Positions 50,565-61,149 of a stretch of DNA of 64,000 bases are shown here, piece after piece. Origin of the DNA: Trochalopteron elliotii (lineage: Eukaryota > Chordata > Aves > Passeriformes > Leiothrichidae). The position numbers were made by a program, and so were the translations under genes. The stretch spans positions 3,423,564 to 3,487,563 of the forward strand of contig JANPWX010000077.1 of NCBI GenBank assembly GCA_024734555.1, given 5' to 3'. A model generated the notes under the pieces. The model did not search any database, was not told the origin of the DNA, and saw only the letters and a list, made by a program, of their open reading frames with translations. The first letter of the stretch is position 1. Each line of letters starts with the position of its first letter.

Positions 50565-51439
50565 TTTATATTACTTCTTTTAATCACTACATATGCTACT
50601 CAGTCTTCACAACTGGAATTCATTTCATCTAGAAAGTCAGACTTCACATAAATTATATTTATAAAGTTTCTCTAATTTAAGTTTTTCACACAGTCAAACA
50701 GATCTTCTAATTTTGCACTACAAATAGCAGTGCACATATTAATTGCTATGTATTTTAATAAATTGAGCTAACTCAGTTTTCGTGATATTTTAGTTGAGCA
50801 TTTTCTTGCAAGTATCTTCTAAATCATGCATACATATTTTATTAAATATCGCTTGTGATAGAGAGATAATTATTCATCATGTAGTGTTTATGTAGCTTTT
50901 TCTCAAGTTTAGTAACTCAACATGGTTTCCTGAGAAATCAGTTTCTATCTGCCAACACCTTCATGAGGAGAAAACAATACTGCAAGGGCTAGAGAAAACT
51001 TATTTCCCAAAAGCAAAATATAAATTCTGGTATTTTAAATGTGAATTAAACATTCAGAAATTGAAGCTATCATATTATAACTTGAGCATCAGTGTCATTA
51101 TCACTAAAAATTACTTACCTAAATTTACAAAGTGATGACTTACTGTACAAAAACAAGGTCTCATAGACAACAAATATCTTGAGTTTCTTTTGATCAAAGT
51201 GATCACTATGTCTATTTTTGTTGTAGTTGGAAAAAAAGATAAGTCTAATTCTGAAAGATGAGAAAGAGGGATCCAGACAGGTCTATAATCCTGTAGTGGA
51301 AGCATAACTTCTCTAATTCTGTTTTGTACTGTAGACCTTTAGGGTAATTAGATGGATAAAATCTTAATTCTCACTTTTCTTTCATCTTAGATGAAGTAAT
51401 TTGTTCCGAATTTACAGAGAGTATTTTCTGTTAAACTGA
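50565..51439. other. AT-rich interval, nothing recognised
   Basis: The minus-strand frame 51111-51305 ends at a splice-donor-like AGGTAAGTAA but has no recognisable protein motif. Confidence 0.45.
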
Positions 51440-51741
51440 TGTCCTGGTTTTAACTAAGACAGAGTTAATTTTCTTTCTATTACCTGGTACAGTGCTGTGG
51501 TTTGGATTTAGTTTGAGAATAATGTTGATAACACACTGATATTTGAGTTGTTGCTGAGTAGTTCTTACTTCTAAATGAAGGACTTTCCTGTTTCCCATGT
51601 TCGGTCAGTGAGCAAGTGCATAAGAAGCCAAGAGGGAACACAGCCAGGGACACTCCAATTTCTCTTCCCTATCCTACCTGCTGGGGAGACTGAGCAAGAG
51701 GCTGCATGGTACTTAGTTGCTGTCTGTGATTAACCAGAACA
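51440..51741 (+). mobile_element. Solo ERV LTR (ERVL-like family 1, copy d), core deleted
   Basis: Both ends are preserved (TGTCCTGGTTTTAACTAAG at the left, GATTAACCAGAACA at the right). The 5' half has the family landmarks TACCTGGTACAGTGCTGTGG, GATAACACACTGATATTTGA and GTTGTTGCTGAGTAG. Directly after GGGAACACAGCCAGGGACA (51660) it jumps to the C-rich 3' part (CCCTATCCTACCTGCTGGGG). The segment that in sister copies carries the promoter core, ATT-rich tract and ATTAAA signal is absent. Length is 302 bp against 593 bp for the copy at 39217. No target-site duplication is visible. Confidence 0.88.
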
Positions 51742-53392
51742 AGTTGTTCTATGATGTTGAAATTTACACAGTTTGACCGTACAAACTTTTTTGCATCCTT
51801 TCAGTAGTCTTAATACATTTGAATTTAATCTACCTAAAAATCAATTGAGCAAGTATTAGTATTTCTAGTTCTGTGGTAGTAAATTAACATAGAGATTTTT
51901 ATGCTCAAAACATAAATAATAATTAATAATAAAATAATTGTATCTGATTGCTCTCCCAAGTGCAGAAAATACTTTTTCTGGTAAGATCCTACACAGATGT
52001 GCTCAAGCAAGACAATAGATGAGCCATGAAGTAAAAATATCTGCTGCTATATTATATATAAATAATCTACTAAAGTGGATATTTTGTTAATGCAGCCATC
52101 TTGCTTTTATTTTCCATTTTTCCAGTCATTTTCAGTTGCAAAACTTTGAGAAGCACTGTAAAAATTTTTTAGTATATGCTCTATTTACATAGTGTCCTAC
52201 ACCTGACAGTTCTCCCATGAATAAGACAAATAGCAGCCACTCCTCTCCATGATAATCCAGGAAAAAAATAATTTGATTCTACCTATTTTAAAACCACATA
52301 AAAACTTATGTGTCATCTTATGTCACCATCATACTCATGATCCACGTATGGATCTGAGGCTAACAAACAAACAAACAAAAAAAATCTTAAAGGCAGACAC
52401 TTGGATCATTATCTTTTATCTTCAAGCAGACTGAAAATACTGGACCTCATTCATCATGTGGAATTTACAGTACTGAAGATATATGGCTGAAAAAAAGACA
52501 CATTTGAAAACTTGTTTCTTTGCATACACCAACACTGACCATATACAATTAGTATGTAGAAATAAACTTTGAATTTATCTTTGCATTTTATCAGTAATAA
52601 AATAATTCAGTTTTAAAAAGTGAAAAATATGACTACAACTGATACAGCAGACTGTACGGTTCTTGAAGCTATGCCTGATGGAGTCTTAAGCTCATTTTTT
52701 TCTAGTAGTGTTCCTTGGAATTAACCTGCCTTGGGACCATAACTTGTACTGTCTTGAAATAAAAACCTGAATTTTTCCAAATAGTCAAGAAATGAATTCA
52801 CAGCTAAGCAAGTGTCCAATTTAAAGATCAAAGCTCACTCATTGTCCCTCTTTGGCAGTGTAGATGCATCCAGAAGTTTTATTTCTTATATTCTATTTAT
52901 TTTATCTACTTCAATTTTATATGTATACATACATATATATATATTTAGTAGATAAAATCCCCTATTTTTTAAAATGGAAAGCATGACTTTTTTTTTTTGT
53001 GATTTAATCAAGAACAGTCATCTGACAAGTGAATGAGATAAGATACATCCCTTTAAGTAAAGATTGAATCTTCATTTTTGAACAAAGAAAATATACTAAG
53101 AATGTCCCCTTACAGACTGGATCTTCCCTCTGCTCACATAGTAGAACAGAGGCAATAACTTTGAGGTGACATGGAATTAAGTAACAGGACCCCATTAATT
53201 TATGACAGCCCTCTGTTGCAATTGCTGGTTCACATGGCCATCTCAGCCTGAGATATCTCAAGAAACATATGACAAATATATTTAAAAATCTAAATCCTGC
53301 ATTAACTACCTTCTGGGGTAGGATTCAAGTCTTACATCTCAAGTCTCACATCTCAAGTCTCATGTTTAGATTTTAGGAAAATTTGCATAAAT
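51742..53392. other. AT-rich interval, nothing recognised
   Basis: It contains an AT-rich run at 52919-52948 and a 14-bp tandem repeat at 53326-53363. The frame 53004-53261 (-) has no known domain. Confidence 0.5.
53326..53363. repeat. 14-bp tandem repeat, 2.7 copies (CAAGTCT[C/T]ACATCT)
   Basis: Consecutive copies at 53326-53339, 53340-53353 and a partial one at 53354-53363, close to the left edge of the unclassified repeat. Confidence 0.9.
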
Positions 53393-53832
53393 ATTAAGGA
53401 AACTTCCCTCTCTGACCATCATGGAGCCACTCTGACAATGGTACTTGCATTACCTGGCATGGGACCAATGTCCCTCCACAGCTGCACACCCCCCACTCAC
53501 ACAATCAGATGTCTCAATCTTTAAAATATTTGTCTTGGTGCAATAACTAAATAACAAAAAAAGCTGCTTCCTCTGAGGTCCCAAAAAAGGCAAACCCTGG
53601 GCTTCCATACACGCACAGTCTCAGTGAGAAAATCCAGGGTCATCAGTGCCTGCCATGACCCTGAGTGTCTGGTCACCTGGCTGGGCCACAGGTCCCTGTG
53701 CCTTTTGTTCTGCAAAGGGTCAGCAGTTCATGGCCTCTTGGCTGGGGCTCCAACACCCAGAGCTCAACTCACAGCTCAAACTGCAGCTGCATCCTGAGCT
53801 ATATGTACCAGCACTGAAGGTACTCCTCAACA
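53393..53832 (+). repeat. Unclassified interspersed repeat, copy 2 (LTR-like)
   Basis: This is the reverse complement of the block at 2470-3020. The G+C-rich core (about 53640-53820) is closely similar, with weaker similarity from GGAAACTTCCCTCTCTGACC at the left to CCTCAACA at the right. The pentamer TAAAT flanks both sides (53388-53392 and 53833-53837) and could be a target-site duplication, but AT-rich pentamers match easily by chance. With a TG/CA-like outer structure and 5-bp duplication it would be a solo LTR. I do not recognise the family. Confidence 0.72.
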
Positions 53833-54237
53833 TAAATGCTTATTAAATCAATAAAAATCCAGAGATGGATTTACTTTCACGAAGCCAAATAAGACTGAGA
53901 TGCCCTAAGTCTGATACATCTGTTCAAAGTGACAGAATATGACATATAATTTACAGAAGATCTGTGTCATTCACAGATCTGGAGGCGAGAAGAATATCCC
54001 ACAGGCTCTAAAATGGCACTAGATGCCTACATTTGGGCAAATGGATGAGGTTTTAGTCAGGGCTTATATCTATTGACAGTTGTGGTACTTCAGACACCCA
54101 CCACACATGCAAGAAACTAAATTTAGGCAAATTCATTTGGAACTTCACTCCCATCTCTAGGGAAACAGTAAACAATATCTGCTGTGATGAAATCATGCAG
54201 GCTTTTTGGTGCTTGCTTTATCCATGCTTGCTTTATC
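53833..54237. other. Spacer between repeat copy 2 and LTR
   Basis: Nothing recognised, except a 15-bp tandem duplication (TGCTTGCTTTATCC core) at about 54209-54238 right beside the LTR. Confidence 0.5.
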
Positions 54238-54913
54238 CTTGTTGTGGGGTTGCAGGATTTTGGTTTTAAAAGTTTTGTAATAAGTTAGCATAGTTTTAGT
54301 TACCCCATATGGGCCCCTTGTCTTGGAGTTTTCTCTTATCATAAGTTGATAAGAGTTTCTATGCCTCTCTGGTCTTTGCCCAGAGACTGTTTCCTATTGG
54401 TCCTTTCCCCATGACGATCCCTGCCCATCCTCTCCAATGTATCTTTCTTTCCCCTGTCCATCACTGAGTCCTTATCTCCAAGGTCCAGAACCTTTGAGGA
54501 GATTTGGCCAGCAGTGGGCAGATTCCCCAGAGACCCCTCCCTAAATTACCTATTATTTGTTAGTAGTTAGGTAATTCAGTTGGCATTTGTTACTTTGCTT
54601 TGTTTTATTGGTTCCTAGTTTGTACCCACCCCTCGAGCCTGTCCTGGACAAAACCCCCCTGCAGCCTCGGTCCAGGGTCTCTCTTGAGGCACCGGGCCTG
54701 AGGTAAGGGTTTCCCCTGTGACCCCTGAATAAACCTCTGTTCCCCGAACCTCCAAGAGTCCCCTCTTTCATTTATACCACGGCCGTGACAGCGAGAGTCG
54801 GGGTGCTGCTGAGCCAAGATCTCACAAATCGATTCTGTTGAGGCATGTCAGAGCCCCCGGGGGGTCCAGCTGATCAGCGGGCTGACCAAAGAGATACACA
54901 CCCCAACACTTGT
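54238..54913 (+). mobile_element. Solo ERV LTR with perfect 5-bp target-site duplication
   Basis: The LTR is 54243-54908 (666 bp), from TGTGGGGTTGCAGG to CACACCCCAACA. The pentamer CTTGT is identical on both sides (54238-54242 and 54909-54913). The outer ends form an inverted repeat (TGTGGGG / CCCCAACA). A CCACCCCTCGAGCCTGTCCT segment lies near 54630 and an AATAAA poly(A) signal at 54728-54733, followed by CACGGCCGTGACAGCGAGAG (CpG-rich). Retained CpGs and clean boundaries suggest a young insertion. Shared word order with 32219-32640 suggests a related family. No retroviral genes are attached. Short frames inside (54553-54771, 54605-54817 -) are composition artefacts. Confidence 0.93.
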
Positions 54914-55085
54914 AAAGTCATGCTAGCTAGCACACTGGAGGAATTGGAGAGAACTGTTTTACTTAATATGCAGAAGAGGGAGAAGAGATACATGAACCAA
55001 TTAAATCTTCTCTCCCATTTTTTCTCCTAACTCTTCAGCAGTAAAAAGGGTTTTTTTTCAATCCACCAGTTGTCTTAAGCAAGGG

Positions 55086-56215
55086 TAGAATCATAAAGTC
55101 TGAAAAAGGCTTCCAAATCAAATCCAAGCTTTGAAGAGAACACCACCTTATCAACTAAACCATAGCATAAAGTGCCATGTCCAATAGTTTCTTGAGCACT
55201 TCCAGGGATGGTGACTCCAGCCTCTCCCTGGGCAACCTATTCCCATGCTTAACCACATTTCAGTGAAACAATTCTTCTTGATATGCATCTGGAATCTCGC
55301 CTGCTGCAGAATGAGGCTGTGCCCTCTTGTCCTTTTTCAGGCTGCCCAGGAGAAGAAGCCAATCACCATCTTGCTACAACCTCCTTTCAGGAGCTGTAGA
55401 GAGTGGTAAGGTCTCCCCTTTCCTCCAGACTTAACAAACTCATTTCCTTCAGCTACTCCTGAGTTGTGCTCAAGACCCTTTAGAAGCTCTGTTGCCCTTC
55501 TCTGGACTCGCTCCAGCACCTCAGTGATTTTCTTGTTGTGAAGGGCCCAGAAAGGGACACAGGAATTGAGGCGTAGCCCCACCAGTGCTGAGTACAGGGT
55601 GACAATCACTGTCCTGGTCCTGCTGGCCACACTACTGCTGATCCAGGCCAGGATGCCATTGGTCTTCTTGGTCACCTGGACACATTGCTGGTTCAAGATC
55701 AGCTGCTGTCAACCAGCACCTCCAGGTCCTTTTCTGCCATGAGGCTTTCCAGCCACTATTCTCCAATCCTATAATTTTGCCTGAGATTTTTGTGACTGAA
55801 AGGGAGGACCTGGTACTTTATGTATTGAACTTCATGCCACTGGATTTGCCCCATTGATGGAGTCTGTCCATATCCCTCTGCAGAGCCTTCCTACCCAACA
55901 GGAGATCAACATTCCCACCCCACTTTGTGTTGTCTGCAAATTTAGTGAGGGTGCACTCCTCATCCAGATTATTGATAAATATATTAATCAGAACCATCCC
56001 CAGTACTGAGCCTTGAGGAACCCCACTAGTGACTGGCTGTCCACTGGATGTGACACCATCTACCACCACTCTCTGGGCCTGACCACCCAGCCAGTCCTTA
56101 ACCCAGTGAGGAGTGCATCTGTCCAAGCCATGGGCTGTCAGCTTCACCAGGGGTGTGCTGTTTCATACAACTTCCTCCTCTTCAAGAATGTCTGAAACTT
56201 TTCTAGGTCCTAATT
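55086..56215 (-). mobile_element. CR1 LINE, 5'-truncated, minus strand
   Basis: The 3' end is at the left (TAGAATCATAAAGTCTG, complement of the CR1 terminal repeat). It continues through the 3' UTR (CTTGAGCACTTCCAGGGATG, CTCCCTGGGCAACCTATTCC) into ORF2 on the minus strand. The 5' truncation is near 56215, in the palm region. At about 1.1 kb it is the longest continuous 3' CR1 portion in the window, and its two long frames show it is less decayed than the others. Confidence 0.95.
55337..56200 (-). pseudogene. CR1 ORF2 remnant (reverse-transcriptase palm to C-terminus)
   Basis: The upstream frame (56147-55818, 109 codons) carries [18 protein letters not shown], then [12 protein letters not shown] (intact palm motif), [10 protein letters not shown], and [10 protein letters not shown]. 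The catalytic FADD motif therefore reads FADN, losing the second aspartate. The downstream frame (55696-55337, 119 codons) carries a SVASRTRTVIVTLYSALV segment, a decayed EYCV..WA box, and EVLERVQRRATELLKGLEH. A frame break near 55700-55815 separates them. It is too short and mutated to work, but its readable motifs make it the best family diagnostic here. Confidence 0.93.
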
Positions 56216-58820
56216 GTGGGTTCATTACACTCTCTAAATCAGACACTAATGTGCCCCCACATTTGAAGTATTCAAAAAAGGACAGTATTGTGATCCCTTC
56301 CTATCCAGTCATCAGGTTTGTTTTTTTCAGAGGACCATGGGCAGGAACCCAGACTTTTTCCTGAGGTGACACCAGGACACAGTTGAGCACCTAGGGAAAG
56401 GGAGGTCACTTCCTTTACCTTGCAATATAAACATAACCAGCATGAAGCAGATTTGGCATTTAAATAGATAACACATACTTTTTTGGTGTTTCTGCCATCC
56501 TTTCACCTAAATTATCAAAAAAAGATAGCAAAATTGTGGGGGTTTTACTGTTTAAAAAATATAGTATGTTAGCTTTTTGAATACAAGATTTAGAAACTTT
56601 TCACCTGATAATTATGTAGCTGTGATGGGTGAAAAGAGACCAAGCAAAGAGACAGAGTGAAATACAGAGATTAAAAAGAGATGATTAAGACATTTTTTTT
56701 AACTTCAAATTTGATTCAATAGCCCTGGGGAATCTCATGCTTCTTTAATGAGTGCTGCTCTTAGCCATCTCTGCCTAATGAGAAAAATAGGTCCAGAGAG
56801 ATCAGTTCAAAGTTAAGTGCTTCAAAGACAGGTTGAGTTTAAAACCATTTTCCCTTCAGCTTCCCTAGTCTGTCTCCATGGCTTTTTTTTTTTTCCTTCT
56901 GTCATCTAGTATTCTTGACCATAAACCATGGGAAAGGATTGAAATGAACAATCTCATTATGCAAGGAGCTATTTCTTTGCCATCATTTTCAAACAAATAT
57001 AGTCCTCTGTAGTTAATGTCTCTCTCCATATTTAATGTCATTTTTCCATTAGGTTTTGGTTCTTACTCTACTCTGTTTGTTTCCCTGCAGTGATAGCTGG
57101 TAACTTTTATTTCTGGTACCCAAGAAGCACCGGTTTCTATGTGGTATTCCAAACCTATACTATGATTCCACATCCCCTTCCAGGTCTATTTTGCACATAG
57201 CAGAACTGTGCTTCTGTGTAATCTGTAGTCAGAACACACCCCAAATACTCTGTGTGGACATGTGATTGATCATTCACCTACAAACTTTCTCTAAGCTCTC
57301 TAATTAATATAAGAGCTGTATACCTGCCTGCAAGTCCACAGACACATGCACAAAAACATATAAATACATGTAAAGCTACAAGTTGCAATTCTGAAAATAT
57401 TTTAAGAATAAAGAAGAAAAGTTTACCTTTACAATCATCATCATATTCTTGTACATAAAGAAATCAAGTAAGAAATCCAAAAAAACCTCTGACTAGAAAA
57501 GCTATATGAGCTCTTCCCTAACAGTAATTTAGATAATTAATTTGACAACTACAGATTTCAATATATATAGCTTTGCATATTTCTTTTAAGTGAACTACTT
57601 TTTTTTTTTGTTTTATTTTTCTAGGGCATAAGAGGAATTTTGATGCTTATTAAATTCTGGTTTGTACAAAGCCACTAATTAACCTTAGGGTATCCAGGCA
57701 TATGCTGGCCCACAGGTATATTGGACATTTCATTAGCTGGGAGTTTGCCTGCATTTAGCAATTCCTGTAAGTGATGCTTTCATTATACAGTAATTCCAGC
57801 AATGTCTTTTTTTTTTTTTCTTCTTTTTTCTTTTTTTTTTTCTTGTAAATGCTGATCTTCTTGTTTCTATAAAATCATTCTCAAAAGTGCTGCCTTAAAA
57901 AAGCCTGGGTTCTGTGAATGGCTACGTAACTACAGGACATAAAAGGATAGCATAAATGAAATTTGAACCACAGAACAGGTAAGATCTCAGGAAGTTTTAA
58001 AGTGACTAAAATGTTACCTGCCTAGTCTAAACTTGTATAACATCATCAGTAATCAAAATATGAGTATCTCTATATTTATTTGAAGTATTTTATATTTTTT
58101 GTCACCAGTTAAAGTTTTGTAAATTTTTTTAATCAATTGTCAACACTGCCATCCTAAAATACTTTACTATTTTTGGTTTTTTCTCTATTAAGATAATTGC
58201 ATGCATTGAGAAAAAGTGTTGTATTGCAGTTTGTCTTTTATTTGTACTGGTCTTGCAGTGACAACATACGACTGTGATGCTCATGTTTAATAGCATTTCT
58301 AAAATATGTCAGACTCTTTAGAATATCACCACATATCATGCCATGCACACTAATGCAGCTGAAAGCCAATCAATCTTTCACAAAAGAGATTTTGGATGCA
58401 GGTCTATTTTCTGTGATGCAAGGGGTCTTGCCCACAGTCAGTGAAGAACTCCTGGAAATAAAGGCAGCTGATTACTGCTATGAAGACCTAATACTGTGCA
58501 ACAAATCTTGAGCCTGTGACAGAAGTTCATGCTGTAGAAAACTAGAAAGGTTAATAAAATCCAGGGAAATCCATAAGCATATAATGCTGAACTTGTTGCT
58601 CTGCTGCACTCTTGTAATCATAGTGTGTGCTGTTGTACTCATGTTAGAGCTAGCTGGATTGAGCCTCCTACATTTCATATGAAAGACAAATATCAGGAAA
58701 ATATTTCTATTCTGTTTTTTATTCTATTCTGAGTGAACCTTCCTACTTGATTCCCTCCCCCTCTTTTCCTTTTAAATTTTTTTCCACACCCCAAAATGCA
58801 GAAATATGAACTTGAAGATT
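56216..58820. other. AT-rich interval, nothing recognised
   Basis: T-rich runs at 57807-57842. The stretch 56216-56400 is somewhat G+C-richer and unassigned. The frame 58478-58678 (-) has no domain. Confidence 0.5.
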
Positions 58821-59952
58821 TGTATCAGGATGGTGTGGCAGGGTTTTGGTAGTGGTGAGGGCTATAGGAGTGGATGCTCTGAAAAGCTGATAAATCTTAC
58901 CCTATATCTGACAGAGGCAATGTCAGGTGGCTGCAGGATGGATCCACCTCTGGCCAGGGCTGTCAACCAGCAATGCTGGTAACAACTCTGTGATAACTTA
59001 TTTAACAAGAAGGAAATACATTTTTATGACACAGAAGTACTTGTACCTAGGGAAGAGAGGAATAAGAATATGTGAGTGAAACAGCCTTGCAGACACCAAT
59101 GGCAGTGGAGAAGGAAAGGGAGGAGGTGTTCCAGACACTGGAGCAGAGATTTCTCTGCGGCCTGTGGTACAGCCCATGGTGAAGCAGCTGTGCCCCTGCA
59201 GCTCTTGGAGGTCTATGGTGGTGCAAAAATCCACCAGCAGCCCATGGAGAACCTCATGCCAAAGCAGGCGGATGCCTGAGAGGAGGCTGTGACTTTGTGG
59301 GAATCTCACACTGGACCAGTCTCCTGGAAGAACCTGCAGACCCATGGAGAAAAGAGGCCACTCAGGAGTAAGTTTGCTGGCAAGATTTGTGATTCTATGA
59401 GGATCTGGACTGGAGAAGCTTTTTTCCTGAAGGACTGCATGCCATGGAAAGAGACCCATGTTGGAGCAGTTTGTCAAGAACTTGTTGTGGGAAGGACTCA
59501 TGCTGGAGAAGTTAATGGAGGACTGTCTCCCATGGGAGGGACCCCACACTGAAGTAGGGGAAGGACTCCTCTCTCTGAGAGGGAAGCAACAACAGAAACA
59601 ACATGTGTCTGACTGACCTTTATTCGCTGTCTCCCTACATAATTCCAGGGAGAAAGAGGTACAGAATTGGGAAAAAAGTTAAGCTTGAAATGGAGGGGGG
59701 AGTGGGGAGAGGATGGTTTTAAGATTTTTGTTCTCATTATCCTACTCTGGTTTTGACCAGTAATAAATTCAAGTAATTTTCCAAAGATGAGTCTGGTTTG
59801 CCTGTGACAGTAACTGATGAGTGATCTCTCTCCCTTTCCCTCATCTGAACCCATGAGCCTTAAGTTTTATTTTTCTGCCTTGTTCAGTTGAAGAGGGGAG
59901 TCAGAGTGGCTTTGGTGAGCACCTGGCATCCACCAAACCTCAAACCATAACA
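58821..59952 (+). mobile_element. Solo ERV LTR (family 2, copy C), near full length
   Basis: About 1.13 kb from TGTATCAGGATGGTGTGGCA to CAAACCATAACA. Landmarks in order are GGGTTTTGGTAGTGGTGAGG, CTTATTTAACAAG (TATA region, near 58998), the ~48-bp repeat units, a purine-rich stretch near 59690, an AATAAA poly(A) signal at 59762-59767, and GAGGGGAGTCAGAGTGGC near 59895. Partial agreement of flanking bases (AGATT / AGAAA) is not enough to claim a target-site duplication. The minus strand has a 183-codon frame (58998-59549) in the same phase as in copies A and B. No internal retroviral sequence. Confidence 0.88.
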
Positions 59953-60020
59953 AGAAAGTGGACGAAATTTCTCTAAAACTTGAGGGAGCCTCAGTATCAT
60001 AGTTCCCTATTTGTATGGGA

Positions 60021-60072
60021 GATTTTAAATGCCAGACACAGGAAAAGATTTTAAATGTTAGACACAGGAACA
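60021..60072. repeat. 26-bp tandem duplication
   Basis: Two adjacent copies, 60021-60046 and 60047-60072, with the shape GATTTTAAATG-CC/TT-AGACACAGGA. They differ at only a few positions. Confidence 0.9.
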
Positions 60073-60109
60073 GGTTGTGAAATGCAAACTCTCAAGACTT
60101 CTGGACAGT

Positions 60110-60625
60110 TTCTGACATAACTTTTTGATTCAGATACTGGATTTGGCAGCAAGAGTGACACACAGCTGGATCTCTTCACCAACAAGGCAAAACTGACTTG
60201 TGACACAATAATCAATGGAATGTTGTGTCATGTGAAAGAGGAGGAACTGTGCCTGTTTATCCCAAGACAGAAGGGAGACCCAACAACAGCCAGTAGTGCC
60301 TGTAGAAGGTCGCAGAAGAGACAGTCAGCTCCTTAACAGTGGTGCACTATGGGAGGAAGAGAGACAAGGCACATAAACTAAAACAAGACAGCCTAGGACT
60401 GCATATAAACAAAAATCATTCCCCACGTGGACAAAAAGTCAGTGGAACATGTTGCCCAGACAGCCTTTGTCATCTCCATAGTGGAGGTGTTCAAAGACCC
60501 AAATAGGTGCATTGTGAGCAACCTGGCTTAGCTTCACCATTGTAACTCTGAGCAGGAAGTCAGACTAGAACATCCTAAAGTTCTCTCCAACCTGAATTAT
60601 CATATGGTCCGATGATTTTATGTTT
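60110..60625 (+). mobile_element. CR1 LINE 3' portion, degraded
   Basis: A decayed CR1 ORF2 C-terminus and 3' UTR in + orientation. Clues are GAGCCTGG-type loss but retained CAGCTGGATCTCTTCACC, GAAGAGAGACAAGGCACATA, GTGGAGGTGTTCAAAGACCC and GTTCTCTCCAACCTGAATTA, ending near GGTCCGATGATTTTATG. The terminal repeat is nearly lost, so it is an old copy. Confidence 0.75.
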
Positions 60626-60639
60626 CAAGGCCCTGGCTC

Positions 60640-60765
60640 TCAGAAGGCATGCTAATAAGAAAATGCTTGCATGTTTTGGTTGTTTCTGTTTGTTTGGTGG
60701 GTTTTTTTTGTTTTGTTTTGTTTTGTTTTGGGTTTTTTTTTTTGTTTTGTTTTTTTTTTACAGAG
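60640..60765 (+). repeat. T/G-rich low-complexity tract, (TTTTG)n core
   Basis: Includes at least five consecutive TTTTG units at about 60707-60732, followed by longer T-runs. It follows the CR1 tail closely. Confidence 0.9.
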
Positions 60766-61149
60766 CAGCTTTTCACTGCCATGGATGCTAAAGTGAAATT
60801 AAAGTGATGATTGTGTTTGTTTCAAAAGCATAACAGGAATATTTTGTCTGAAGATGGGAAAAAAATACAAAATTATTACCCCTAAGACCAAGTTCTTTCA
60901 GAACTGCAAACATGCAATTCAGGCAGTCTATTAAGGATTTGGTCTTTTTCCATTAAATTCAATGAGAAATTTCATTTAATTTCTTTTTTTGTTGTTTTTG
61001 TTTGTTTGTTTGTTTTTAAATTTTTTCTTCAATGCAACAACATTCATGCTGCAACCCTGCACAAAATCTTCAGACATTTTCTGAATCTTTTAGTCCTGAA
61101 AAAATCCCTTCCTCATTTCCTTTATCAAAAGACAAGTGTTACAGATAGC

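Noticed and set aside
51111..51305. Minus-strand frame ending at a good splice donor (AGGTAAGT)
   Set aside because: The acceptor side is weak and the translated sequence resembles no known protein.
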